10,407 nucleotides of DNA from Mariprofundus sp. (GTDB taxonomy: Bacteria > Pseudomonadota > Zetaproteobacteria > Mariprofundales > Mariprofundaceae). The position numbers were made by a program, and so were the translations under genes. Positions 1 through 7,426 of this stretch are shown here, piece by piece. Location of the stretch: contig JAUZQI010000058.1 in assembly GCA_030951095.1 (NCBI GenBank), positions 1-10,407 of the forward strand. The letters are read 5' to 3'. Under the pieces are notes generated by a model, which saw only the letters and a list, made by a program, of their open reading frames with translations, had not been told where the DNA came from and searched no databases. Position 1 is the stretch's first letter; the number at the start of each line of letters is the position of its first letter.

Positions 1-740
1 AGTTTGAGTTATATTACCAAGCCCAATACAAACTGGATAATCATGAAACACATATCGCCGCCATTGAAAGCCTGGTTCGCTGGAAACACCCTGAGCTGGG
101 TATGATATCTCCGGGTGAGTTTATTCCGATTGCCGAGGAAGCAGGCCTGATTCGACCGATTACAGGTTGGGTCATTGATGAAGCATCACGACAGGCTCTG
201 CTCTGGCAACAACAGGGCTATCGGCCAGGCAAGATAGGTATCAATGTTTCGGCAGCGGAATTGATGCATATCGGGCTGGTAGAAGATATTCTGGCTCATA
301 TCAGCAAGGCAGGCGCAGAAGCGGAATGGTTTGAAATCGAAATCACCGAAACCGCGGCCATGAGCCAGCCTGATACGGCTATTTCCATTATGCAGAAACT
401 GATCGATAGTGGTATACAAGTTGCTATTGATGATTTTGGAACCGGCTACTCTTCACTGGCTTATCTGAAACGGCTGCCTGCGAATCATTTAAAAATCGAC
501 ATCGCCTTTATCCGCCATCTACAGGATAATGCTGAAGATGCTGTTATTGTCCGGGCCATTATCGCCATGGCTCATGCACTGGGAATGACAGTGATTGCCG
601 AAGGTGTAGAAACCCGGGCCCAACTCGACTTTTTACGACAGGAAGGATGTGATTTTATTCAGGGGTATTTACTGGCCAAACCGATGTCAGCGAGTGACAC
701 CACGGTTTTACTCAAAGACAATCTACACGCACCGGGGTAA
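1..740 (+). CDS. EAL-domain cyclic-di-GMP phosphodiesterase, C-terminal part (5' end outside the window)
   Basis: The reading frame is open from the first full codon at position 3 to a TAA at 738-740, giving 245 visible residues, which is nearly a whole EAL domain. EAL domains hydrolyse cyclic-di-GMP to pGpG with Mg2+ or Mn2+. The motifs run in the expected order: ESLVRW (the EAL motif itself, here ESL), GINVSA, EIEITE, DDFGTGYSSL, LKID, AEGVET and QGYLLAKP. The catalytic Glu, Asn, Asp-Asp, Lys and Gln positions are all present, so the domain looks active. The ATG at 102 is inside the domain, after the EAL motif, and is not the start. Anything N-terminal, such as PAS, GGDEF or membrane segments, is off the left edge, so sensing and regulation cannot be judged. 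The gene converges on acpS with one base between stop codons. Confidence 0.95.
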   Translation, partial: FELYYQAQYKLDNHETHIAAIESLVRWKHPELGMISPGEFIPIAEEAGLIRPITGWVIDEASRQALLWQQQGYRPGKIGINVSAAELMHIGLVEDILAHISKAGAEAEWFEIEITETAAMSQPDTAISIMQKLIDSGIQVAIDDFGTGYSSLAYLKRLPANHLKIDIAFIRHLQDNAEDAVIVRAIIAMAHALGMTVIAEGVETRAQLDFLRQEGCDFIQGYLLAKPMSASDTTVLLKDNLHAPG

Positions 741-741
741 T

Positions 742-1131
742 TCAACGCTCACGGTTTTCCGCTACAGCAAAGGCCATGGCGATGCCGTCATCATCGCTCA
801 ACGACGCATGCACATGCACCACGCCCAATCTGGATGCTGCAGCTGCTGCACCACCATGCAATATAATCTCCGGCTTGCCGGATGGCTGGTGAATCGTTTC
901 TATATGGCAAGGAGCAACACCCTGGTGAAATCCTGTACCCAGTGCTTTCGAGACAGCTTCTTTAGCCGCAAACAGCATGGCAAACCGACGCGCCGGATTC
1001 TCTTTGGCTTTCGCCTGTGCAATCTCGGCTGCACTATAAATACGTTGCTCAAAACGTGCACCAAAGCGTTCGAGGGAGCGTTCAATACGTGAAATCACAA
1101 CACGATCAACACCGATTCCGGCAATGGCCAT
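742..1131 (-). CDS. acpS: Holo-[acyl-carrier-protein] synthase AcpS
   Basis: AcpS moves 4'-phosphopantetheine from coenzyme A to the serine of apo-acyl carrier protein, activating it for fatty-acid synthesis in the cytoplasm. The 129-residue product is of normal length. It has the N-terminal GIGVD with Asp9 and the FAAKEAVSKALGTGF block with Glu58; these are the Mg2+-binding Asp and Glu of the family. The C-terminal HASLSDDD strand is also present. The start is the ATG at 1131, preceded by AAAGGAGGT (1145-1137) at a spacing of 5 bases. A GTG one codon upstream would add one residue but lies too close to that ribosome-binding site. It follows pdxJ after 13 bp and ends the operon. The pdxJ-acpS pairing is common in proteobacteria. 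Confidence 0.96.
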   Translation of the reverse strand: MAIAGIGVDRVVISRIERSLERFGARFEQRIYSAAEIAQAKAKENPARRFAMLFAAKEAVSKALGTGFHQGVAPCHIETIHQPSGKPEIILHGGAAAAASRLGVVHVHASLSDDDGIAMAFAVAENRER

Positions 1132-1144
1132 CACCCACCTCCTT

Positions 1145-1858
1145 TCAACGAACCATCACCGCCTTGAAATCGGCTACAGCCTGGTGAAGGCCTTTAAATA
1201 CGGCATCGGCAATAATGGCATGCCCGATATTCAATTCCTCGATTTCAGCTATTGCACAGATTGACGGCGTATTGGCAATTGTCAGCCCATGTCCTGCATG
1301 CACGATCAAACCGATATCACTGGCCAGCCTGGCACTATCGCTGAGTGCTGACAGTTCTCTGGCCCTGGCTTCCCCCTGATAGTCGGCATAGTGGCCGGTA
1401 TGCAATTCAATCACCGGCGCCCCAATGGCTTTCGATGCCCTGATCTGGTCAGGGACAGGATCGATAAACATCGACACGCGCACGCCAGCTTCAGTCAATC
1501 GCGCCACCACATCAGTCAGGTGTGACTGATGTGCAACCACATTCAGCCCCCCTTCCGTGGTCAGTTCCTCTCTCTTTTCCGGTACCAGACAGCAGGCAGC
1601 AGGCTTCAGACGTTTACAAATCGCAACAATCTCTTCATTTGCCCCCATTTCCATATTCAGGTGCAGCCCCGGAATCACAGCCAAACGCTCGATATCACGA
1701 TCCTGAATATGGCGACGATCCTCTCGCAAATGCGCTGTAATACTACCCGCACCAGCGTCCAGACAAATTGCCACCGCATCTGCCGGATCGGGATAATCCG
1801 TACCCCGTGCCTGCCTTAGCGTGGCAATATGGTCAATATTCACACCAAGATTAATCAT
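1145..1858 (-). CDS. pdxJ: Pyridoxine 5'-phosphate synthase PdxJ
   Basis: PdxJ condenses 1-deoxy-D-xylulose 5-phosphate with 3-amino-2-oxopropyl phosphate to make pyridoxine 5'-phosphate, the last ring-forming step of the DXP-dependent vitamin B6 pathway. The 237 residues cover the full (beta/alpha)8 barrel. It begins with VNIDHIATLRQARGT and continues with HLREDRRHI (His43, Arg45), LNMEMG (Glu70), IELHTGHYA (Glu151) and HAGHGL (His190). These correspond to the active-site residues His45, Glu72, Glu153 and His193 described for the E. coli enzyme. The ATG at 1858 has AAAGGA about 7 bases upstream and begins one base after the recO stop, so the two are probably translationally coupled. Confidence 0.97.
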   Translation of the reverse strand: MINLGVNIDHIATLRQARGTDYPDPADAVAICLDAGAGSITAHLREDRRHIQDRDIERLAVIPGLHLNMEMGANEEIVAICKRLKPAACCLVPEKREELTTEGGLNVVAHQSHLTDVVARLTEAGVRVSMFIDPVPDQIRASKAIGAPVIELHTGHYADYQGEARARELSALSDSARLASDIGLIVHAGHGLTIANTPSICAIAEIEELNIGHAIIADAVFKGLHQAVADFKAVMVR

Positions 1859-1859
1859 A

Positions 1860-2537
1860 TTACATTCCTTTAAAACTGTCCGTTACTTTGATGCCATGTT
1901 CGTTCAGCACGCCACTGATCATATCACGCCAGCGACCTGCATCAGCGGCACCAAGCAGAATATGCCCACCGGAAAGTACCGCTGTAATTGATTTCCGCAA
2001 CCCAACTGAAACCGGCATACCCTGTCCACAGTCATCACATACCAGCCGGGCATGCTGCCAGAACATTGTTTGCTCCGCTTCCCTTCCACACTGCCAGCAA
2101 TGTGACAAATCACCCAACCATCCGGCCACATCCAGCAGATACCATACAGCAGCCATCAAGCCCTGCTGTTGTCCCTGTTCAGCCAGCAATGTCAGCGCTA
2201 CGGTTGTCTCACCAAACCCGTGTGGATCACCCTCCTGAAACAACCGGGATGCGATGGCTAGCAATTCCAAACCATCGAGTAAAAATGAAGGCTGTAACAG
2301 ACTCTGTCCACGCTGGATATCAACAAGTGTCCCCATACCCGTGCGACCACATCGCCAACTGATCTGTAAAGTATGGAGTGGTTCAAGACAGGCACGAAAA
2401 TCACTTTTGGGCCGCCTGGCTCCTCTGACCATCAATGTAATACGCCCATATTTTTCAGTGAAGAAGTGACAAATCAGCGAAGTTTCGCCATACGGAATTC
2501 GTCTAATTAACAACGCACAGTCTGAAAATTCGGCTAT
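1860..2537 (-). CDS. recO: DNA repair protein RecO (start codon uncertain)
   Basis: RecO works with RecR, and with RecF or alone, to load RecA on SSB-coated single strands during gap repair. The product has the N-terminal OB-fold signature (RRIPYGETSL, then GRITLMVRGARRPKS), a helical middle, and a CxxC...CxxC zinc site (CWQCG and CDDCG). The stop is TAA at 1860. The start is unclear. The first ordinary start codon is a TTG at 2513 (217 residues) with no visible ribosome-binding site, and it removes part of the first beta strand. The frame is open further upstream, and aligning from memory with E. coli RecO puts the expected methionine at or next to an ATA at 2537-2535. That ATA overlaps the era stop and would give 225 residues. 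I list the longer form; 2513 is the conservative alternative. Confidence 0.93.
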   Translation of the reverse strand: MAEFSDCALLIRRIPYGETSLICHFFTEKYGRITLMVRGARRPKSDFRACLEPLHTLQISWRCGRTGMGTLVDIQRGQSLLQPSFLLDGLELLAIASRLFQEGDPHGFGETTVALTLLAEQGQQQGLMAAVWYLLDVAGWLGDLSHCWQCGREAEQTMFWQHARLVCDDCGQGMPVSVGLRKSITAVLSGGHILLGAADAGRWRDMISGVLNEHGIKVTDSFKGM

Positions 2538-3442
2538 TGTTCTGTACCCAAACCAAGCTCCATCAATTTACCCGGATGATCAAACCAGTCCTCATCGACT
2601 TTAACCCAGATATTCAGGCGAACTTTACAGCCCAGGATTTCTTCCAGACCCAATCGAGCTTTGGTGCCAACGGCTTTCATGCCACCACCACCTTTACCAA
2701 TAAGCATTGGCTTGTGGCGTTCGTTGCCGACCAGAATCACCGCCTCAATTTCAACCACATCATCAAATTCTTCAAAGCGTTCGATATCCACGGCAGTCTG
2801 AAATGTGATTTCCTGATGCATGGAGAGGAACACCTGCTCGCGCACATATTCGGCTGCCAATTGGCGTTGGCTTTGATCGGTGAACCAGTCCGGATCATGG
2901 ATTTTCGGTTGTTCCGGCAAATATTTTTCCAGCTCATTCAATAAACTGTCTGTCTGAATACCTTTACGAGCGGATAGCGGAATATAGGCCATGGCACCGG
3001 GGTCGAGTTGCTGCAACTGCTTCAAACGCGGCAGCAATCTGGCTTTGTCGGCCCGATCGACTTTGTTGAGTATATGAATACGCGGTTGTTTCAAACGTCC
3101 ATCGGCAAACCGCTCAATCAGCATTTTTGTCGGTTTGTCTAACGGTTTACTGGCATCCTGCATAATGGCCAGCACATCAGCCTCTTCTGCCGCTGCATAA
3201 GCCACCCGTACCATATTTTTATTCAGTTGTTTTGAGCCCTTGTGAATTCCGGGAGTATCTACAAAAATAATTTGACGGGAGTCATCGGTAAAAACGCCTA
3301 GAATACGATGCCGTGTGGTCTGTGGTTTGGGCGTTACAATAGCCACCTTAACCCCTATCAGATAATTCATCAGGGTGGACTTGCCTACATTCGGCACACC
3401 CAACAATGCCACGGTTCCGCAGCGGAAATGTTCATCGCTCAT
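2534..3442 (-). CDS. era: GTPase Era
   Basis: Era is a small GTPase that binds the 3' end of 16S rRNA and assists 30S subunit maturation. At 302 residues it is of standard length. The G domain shows Walker A GVPNVGKS (15-22), the TTRHR switch region, DTPG (62-65), NKVD (126-129) and SARKG (from 157). The C-terminal KH RNA-binding domain follows, with IGKGG at 248-252 and the INxW-like strand LNIWVKVDEDW. The loop reads GKGGGGMK, more glycine-rich than the usual GKGGxxIK. The start ATG at 3442 overlaps the rnc stop in an ATGA, and the stop is immediately followed by recO. The rnc-era pairing is a classic proteobacterial unit linking rRNA cleavage and 30S assembly. Confidence 0.98.
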   Translation of the reverse strand: MSDEHFRCGTVALLGVPNVGKSTLMNYLIGVKVAIVTPKPQTTRHRILGVFTDDSRQIIFVDTPGIHKGSKQLNKNMVRVAYAAAEEADVLAIMQDASKPLDKPTKMLIERFADGRLKQPRIHILNKVDRADKARLLPRLKQLQQLDPGAMAYIPLSARKGIQTDSLLNELEKYLPEQPKIHDPDWFTDQSQRQLAAEYVREQVFLSMHQEITFQTAVDIERFEEFDDVVEIEAVILVGNERHKPMLIGKGGGGMKAVGTKARLGLEEILGCKVRLNIWVKVDEDWFDHPGKLMELGLGTEQ

Positions 3443-4146
3443 GATTCAGGGCCTAGTTTTCTGTACGCATGCTCAGCCGCTTTGGTCTCAGCCTGTTTTT
3501 TTCTGTCGCCATGACCCCTACCCAGAATCTGTCCCTTGACCCGACAAATCGCTTCAAAACGCAGCGTCGATCCTGCTCCCATATCCTTCAATTCATATTC
3601 CGGCAATCCCTGATCATTGGCCTGAGTCCATTCCTGCAAGCGGCTTTTGGCATCGCATGTATCAATGTTCCCAATATCCACAAGCATGGCCTGCCATGCA
3701 CACTTTACCATATGGCGAGCAGGCTCCCAGCCACCATCCTCAAACACAGCACCGATGACTGCTTCTACCGCATTGGCAGTAATGGAAGGTGATTTAATGC
3801 CACTACCGTCTTTCCCGATCCGCTCGCTGTCACCCACACAAAGGTAATCAACCAGATGCCATGCTTGTGCAACTTTAAGCAGCGCATCTTTACGAACAAG
3901 CACCGAACGCATACGCGAAAGTTCTCCCTCCGGTTTATCTGGATAGGTATCATGCAGAAATTCGGAGATCACCAGCCCCAGTACAGCATCGCCGAGAAAC
4001 TCCAATCGTTCCATATGTTTGCCATACCTGGCCTGATCAGCCGACCGATGTGTCAGAGCGCGTTTCAGGAAGCGGCGCTCCGAAAACGAATAGCCAATAC
4101 ATGCTTCCAGAACATTCAGATCAACATGAATATGATCACAACTCAT
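3439..4146 (-). CDS. rnc: Ribonuclease III, with Asn at a conserved metal-ligand Asp position
   Basis: RNase III cleaves double-stranded RNA, processes the rRNA precursor and controls some mRNAs. The product has 235 residues. The catalytic domain has the signature ERLEFLGDAVL (46-56: Glu46, Glu49, Asp53) and a second active-site segment SITANAVEAVIGAVFEDGG (121-139). The C-terminal dsRNA-binding domain has SRLQEWTQ, LPEYEL and the basic GHGDRKKQAETKAA helix. In the second segment the usual ADxxEA reads ANAVEA. The residue equivalent to E. coli Asp114 is Asn125 (codon AAT at 3774-3772), while the essential Glu equivalent to Glu117 is kept as Glu128. All other catalytic residues are present, so I expect an active enzyme, perhaps with altered metal dependence. 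It overlaps its upstream and downstream neighbours by ATGA junctions. Confidence 0.97.
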   Translation of the reverse strand: MSCDHIHVDLNVLEACIGYSFSERRFLKRALTHRSADQARYGKHMERLEFLGDAVLGLVISEFLHDTYPDKPEGELSRMRSVLVRKDALLKVAQAWHLVDYLCVGDSERIGKDGSGIKSPSITANAVEAVIGAVFEDGGWEPARHMVKCAWQAMLVDIGNIDTCDAKSRLQEWTQANDQGLPEYELKDMGAGSTLRFEAICRVKGQILGRGHGDRKKQAETKAAEHAYRKLGPES

Positions 4147-4646
4147 GGACTATCCGAACTTGTAATGGCGTAAGGTTCAAATGAAAGATCAATTCGCGTT
4201 TTATCTCTCAGGATATCCAGATCATTCAATGATTCAGGATCATATTCACCGGATTCATCCACATGTTCAACTTTACCAAATGGCCAGATCGTCACGCCAT
4301 AACTGGATGAAACTTCAATCATACCGTCTGAAACCTTAATTCGGAGTTGATCATAAAATTCGACGGGCAGATCATCTTTTTCCAAATATTGCACGCTGAA
4401 TAATTCATCCAGCTTATCCCGGGCTTCTAGCTCACCCAACTGAGCTGTTTTATTATGCACCAGCCCTTCGAAACAGTGCTGCACTTGCTTATTGGTGTAA
4501 TGAGCATGGGCCACCAAAAAGCTGTTAAACACAAGAAACCCGAGTACCGAAAGCCAGAACATCAGCTTGACAACAGAAAATCCTTGTTCGGAATTTCTCT
4601 GAACAGGCTGCCTTCGAACAGCATTTCTGCAGAAAATATCTGTCAT
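4143..4646 (-). CDS. Small single-pass membrane protein, DUF4845-like, between lepB and rnc
   Basis: This 167-residue protein has one strongly hydrophobic segment (about residues 24-46) preceded by a basic N-terminus with EQGFS. A soluble C-terminal domain of about 110 residues then faces the periplasm by the positive-inside rule. Many Gamma- and Betaproteobacteria have a DUF4845 protein of the same shape in this exact slot: a short basic start with a G-[FLM]-[ST] motif, one membrane helix and a small alpha/beta domain. I infer the family from position and shape plus weak similarity, not from a diagnostic motif. Its function is unknown. The N-terminus looks like a type IV prepilin, but position +5 is Lys instead of Glu. 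The ATG at 4646, 4 bp after the lepB stop with GAG 7 bases upstream, is my choice. ATG 4664 and TTG 4670 are alternatives overlapping lepB. The stop overlaps the rnc start by 4 bp. Confidence 0.8.
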   Translation of the reverse strand: MTDIFCRNAVRRQPVQRNSEQGFSVVKLMFWLSVLGFLVFNSFLVAHAHYTNKQVQHCFEGLVHNKTAQLGELEARDKLDELFSVQYLEKDDLPVEFYDQLRIKVSDGMIEVSSSYGVTIWPFGKVEHVDESGEYDPESLNDLDILRDKTRIDLSFEPYAITSSDSP

Positions 4647-4650
4647 CTTA

Positions 4651-5322
4651 TTACTCAATAACATGCCCAATCCGATCCCAGCGAGGTGAACCCTTTACGT
4701 GATTCCATGACCACCACACAATCGCTGCCCGACCAACCATATTAGCTTGCGGCACAAAGCCCCAGAAACGCGAATCGCGCGAATTGTTGCGATTATCGCC
4801 CATGGCGAAATACATGTTTTCCGGCACCGTCCACTCGCCATCTCTGATCGAGGGTTGCTTACGCAATACAAAATGCTTGATGCCATTGAGATTTTCAACA
4901 AACAGACCGGACACATCGGCGCGGCCATCCTGCATAAAATAGGTACGCATGCCCTTTTGCTCCAGCGGCATCAGTTTCCCGTTCACACTCAATCTGTTAT
5001 TTCGATAGACTATTTTATCGCCGGGCAGGCCAACAATGCGCTTGATATAATCCTTGCTCTTGTCTTCGGGGAATACGAATACGGCCACATCCCCGCGCTT
5101 GGCTTCTTTCGACAACAACTGGATATCGGTCAACGGAATACGGAATCCATAGGGATAACGCAACACAAACAGAAAATCGCCAATCTCCAGCGTCGGCACC
5201 ATGCTAGACGATGGTATCTTAAACGGCGCCACAATAAAGCTGCGGATCACAATAGCCAGCAGCGCAATAACGATCAAGCTCTCAAGCCATTCCCGCCAGA
5301 CCGGTTTTTTAACTTCACTCAT
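4651..5322 (-). CDS. lepB: Signal peptidase I LepB
   Basis: Type I signal peptidase cleaves signal peptides from exported pre-proteins at the outer face of the cytoplasmic membrane, using a Ser/Lys dyad. The 223-residue product has one N-terminal membrane helix (about 13-32) followed directly by IPSSSMVPTL. The nucleophile is Ser40 and the general base is Lys94 in DYIKRIVGLPGD; the conserved GDNRNNSRDSRFWGFVP box starts at Gly175. E. coli LepB is longer and has two membrane helices, so this is the shorter single-helix form common elsewhere. The start ATG at 5322 is preceded by AGGAAGGT (5333-5326). It is the first gene after the 222-bp gap that holds the inverted repeat, and the next gene starts 4 bp after its stop. 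Confidence 0.97.
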   Translation of the reverse strand: MSEVKKPVWREWLESLIVIALLAIVIRSFIVAPFKIPSSSMVPTLEIGDFLFVLRYPYGFRIPLTDIQLLSKEAKRGDVAVFVFPEDKSKDYIKRIVGLPGDKIVYRNNRLSVNGKLMPLEQKGMRTYFMQDGRADVSGLFVENLNGIKHFVLRKQPSIRDGEWTVPENMYFAMGDNRNNSRDSRFWGFVPQANMVGRAAIVWWSWNHVKGSPRWDRIGHVIE

Positions 5323-5325
5323 CTT

Positions 5326-5333
5326 ACCTTCCT
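5326..5333 (-). promoter_or_regulatory. Ribosome-binding site of lepB
   Basis: AGGAAGGT lies 3 bases before the lepB ATG and is one of the strongest Shine-Dalgarno-like sequences in the window. It supports the 5322 start. It lies about 37 bases downstream, in the transcript, of the proximal arm of the inverted repeat. It would therefore stay single-stranded if that stem forms. Confidence 0.7.
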
Positions 5334-5369
5334 ATTACAGCCTCATTTGCAAATAGCTAAAAATATTTC

Positions 5370-5401
5370 ACCACAGAGTACGCAGAGTTACACAGAGTAA
5401 A
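5370..5401. repeat. Left arm of a 32-bp imperfect inverted repeat (CACAGAG type)
   Basis: This arm reads ACCACAGAG, then CAGAGTT, then CACAGAGTAAA, with three CAGAG units spaced 11-12 bases apart. Its reverse complement matches 5491-5522 at 29 of 32 positions. It lies in the lepA-lepB gap; in the minus-strand transcript it is the downstream arm and is followed by the U-rich stretch AUAUUUUUAG. Similar CACAGAG-rich dispersed sequences are familiar from many environmental bacterial genomes, but only one copy pair is visible here. Confidence 0.85.
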
Positions 5402-5490
5402 AGCAAAACCAACTATCGTAGAATATTCATCCCTGCAACTCGAACACGCACCTGCCTGATCTAATCACCACCACAAAATAACCGGCATGC

Positions 5491-5522
5491 TTTACTCTGT
5501 GAAACTCTGTGTCCTCTGTGGT
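5491..5522. repeat. Right arm of the 32-bp imperfect inverted repeat
   Basis: This arm reads TTTACTCTGTG, then AACTCTGTG, then CCTCTGTGGT. It is the reverse complement of 5370-5401 with three mismatches and 89 bases between the arms. It begins 23 bp after the lepA stop, so in the minus-strand transcript it is the first arm. Pairing of the two arms would make a stem of about 32 bp with an 89-nt loop in the lepA-lepB intercistronic RNA. I see no open reading frame or RNA gene in the loop. Confidence 0.85.
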
Positions 5523-5544
5523 TCAAGCTTTTGATTTTGCTTGG

Positions 5545-7362
5545 CTATTCATTCAACTTCAGCACTGCCAAAAATGCTTCCTGCGGCACTTCGACGCTGC
5601 CAATCGATTTCATGCGTTTCTTACCCCGCTTCTGCTTTTCCAGCAGTTTGCGTTTACGGGTAATATCACCACCATAACATTTGGCCGTCACATTCTTGCG
5701 TACTGCTTTAATGGTTTCGCGAGCCAAGATACGGCCACCGATGGCCGCCTGCAAGGGCACGTCAAACTGTTGACGCGGAATCAGCTGCCGCAATTTCTTC
5801 ACCAGTTCACGCCCGCGCGTTTCAGCAATCGAACGGTGTACAATCAGACTCAAGGCATCCACCGGCTCGGCATGCACCAGCACATCGAGTTTCACCACGT
5901 CATCAGCACAAAAATCGGACAGCTCATAATCCATCGACGCATAACCGCGCGACACCGATTTTAGGCGATCATAAAAATCAATCACCATCTCGGCCAGCGG
6001 CAGGCGATAACTCAGCATCACCCTGCCCTGCCCGATAAATTTCATATCCTGCTGCATGCCTCGCCGTTCCTGACACAGCTTCATCATCGCGCCAACAAAC
6101 TCTTCCGGCGTAAAAATACTGGCAACCACCGTCGGTTCTTCGACGCTCTCGATGGTTTGCGGATCAGGAAATTCGCTCGGATTGGATGTTTCAAACACCT
6201 CGCCATCGGTTTTATGAATCTTGTAAATCACGCTCGGGGCGGTGGTAATCAAATCCAGATCGTATTCGCGTTCCAACCGTTCCTGCACAATTTCCATATG
6301 CAGCATGCCAAGAAAGCCACAGCGAAAACCCAAACCCAGCGCCGAAGAATTTTCCGGTTCAAAGGTAAAAGCCGGATCATTCATATTCAGCTTTTCCAAC
6401 GAATCCCTTAAATCATTGTAGTCGGCGGAATCGACCGGATACAGGCCGGAGAATACCATCGGTTTGGGTTCACGATAGCCCGGCAACGGCTTACTGGCCC
6501 CGTTTTTCAACGTGGTAACGGTATCGCCCACTTTCAAATCAGCCAACGTCTTGATGCCGCCAGTCAAAAAACCCACCGAACCGGATGCCAGTTCCGGCGT
6601 AGACAATGGCGCGGGCACAAAACATCCAACATCCATCACTTCATAACTGGCCGCTGTCGGCATCGACATTAAACGGAATCTATCACCCTTTTTCAACACG
6701 CCTTCAACCACGCGCACCAGCGCCATGGCCCCCACATACGCATCAAACCACGAATCCACCACCAGCGCCCGCAGCGGTTTATCATCATTATTTTCCGGAG
6801 CAGGGACATATTTAACGATGGCCTCCAATACTTCGGAAATACCCACGCCGGTCTTGGCCGATACGGGAATCGCATAAGAAGCATCCAGCCCGATCACCTC
6901 TTCAATCTGGCGCTTGGCTTCCTCGATATCGGCGCTCGGCAGATCGATTTTATTGATCACCGGAATGATTTCCAGATCGTTATCCATGGCCAGATAGACG
7001 TTGGCCAAGGTCTGCGCCTCCACCCCCTGCGCCGCATCGACAATCAGCAACGCGCCCTCACAGGCCTGCAATGAACGCGATACTTCATAGGTAAAATCAA
7101 CATGGCCAGGGGTGTCGATAAGATTGAGTTGATAGGTTTCACCATTCTTGGCGGTATAGGTCAGCGTTGCTGTCTGCGATTTAATGGTGATGCCGCGTTC
7201 CTGCTCCAGTTCCATCGAATCGAGCACCTGATGGGTCTTCATTTCGCGCTCGGAAAGCGCGCCGGTCACCTCAATCAAACGGTCGGCCAACGTGGACTTA
7301 CCGTGATCGATATGGGCAATAATGGAAAAATTGCGGATATGGGATTGATTAATCTTGCTCAT
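5545..7362 (-). CDS. lepA: Elongation factor 4 / translational GTPase LepA
   Basis: LepA (EF4) is a ribosome-binding GTPase implicated in translation initiation or 30S assembly and in back-translocation in vitro. From the ATG at 7362 the product has 605 residues, close to E. coli LepA at 599. G-domain motifs are AHIDHGKST (16-24), RGITI (56-60), DTPGH (83-87), NKID (137-140) and SAKTG. The LepA-specific C-terminal domain is present, with [16 protein letters not shown] and [11 protein letters not shown]. An upstream in-frame ATG at 7401 would add 13 residues that do not look like LepA. Most homologues begin a few residues before IRNFSIIAH, so 7362 is preferred. Neither start has a clear Shine-Dalgarno sequence. 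It lies 64 bp after the acyltransferase gene on the same strand. Confidence 0.97.
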   Translation of the reverse strand: MSKINQSHIRNFSIIAHIDHGKSTLADRLIEVTGALSEREMKTHQVLDSMELEQERGITIKSQTATLTYTAKNGETYQLNLIDTPGHVDFTYEVSRSLQACEGALLIVDAAQGVEAQTLANVYLAMDNDLEIIPVINKIDLPSADIEEAKRQIEEVIGLDASYAIPVSAKTGVGISEVLEAIVKYVPAPENNDDKPLRALVVDSWFDAYVGAMALVRVVEGVLKKGDRFRLMSMPTAASYEVMDVGCFVPAPLSTPELASGSVGFLTGGIKTLADLKVGDTVTTLKNGASKPLPGYREPKPMVFSGLYPVDSADYNDLRDSLEKLNMNDPAFTFEPENSSALGLGFRCGFLGMLHMEIVQERLEREYDLDLITTAPSVIYKIHKTDGEVFETSNPSEFPDPQTIESVEEPTVVASIFTPEEFVGAMMKLCQERRGMQQDMKFIGQGRVMLSYRLPLAEMVIDFYDRLKSVSRGYASMDYELSDFCADDVVKLDVLVHAEPVDALSLIVHRSIAETRGRELVKKLRQLIPRQQFDVPLQAAIGGRILARETIKAVRKNVTAKCYGGDITRKRKLLEKQKRGKKRMKSIGSVEVPQEAFLAVLKLNE

Positions 7363-7426
7363 TGGCGCGGCAGTGTAACGATGGCTTGCCCCCTGCGCCA
7401 TAAAGCCGTGGGGTTATGCCGTAGGA

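Noticed and set aside
102..740. The EAL protein starting at the ATG at 102
   Set aside because: The frame stays open to the left edge and contains the essential ESLVRW motif before this ATG, so the gene is truncated by the window.
649..1092. A 147-codon open frame on the plus strand spanning the EAL end and antisense to acpS
   Set aside because: It overlaps two well-supported genes and has shadow-like composition with many Cys, Arg and His residues.
4747..5400. A 217-codon open frame on the plus strand opposite lepB
   Set aside because: It is antisense to an intact lepB, has no ribosome-binding site, and its histidine- and glutamine-rich composition is typical of a shadow frame.
5370..5522. 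A CRISPR-like array or tandem repeat
   Set aside because: The CAGAG units are short, irregular and arranged as two facing arms; there are no spacers of uniform length and no cas genes.
5509..5964. A 151-codon open frame on the plus strand opposite the end of lepA
   Set aside because: It lies opposite the highly conserved LepA C-terminal domain, begins inside the inverted repeat, and resembles no protein I recognise.
7378..7425. CATAA/TTATG pairing downstream of the acyltransferase gene as a possible terminator
   Set aside because: Only 5 perfect base pairs with a GC-rich loop and no following U-tract, so it does not support termination before lepA.
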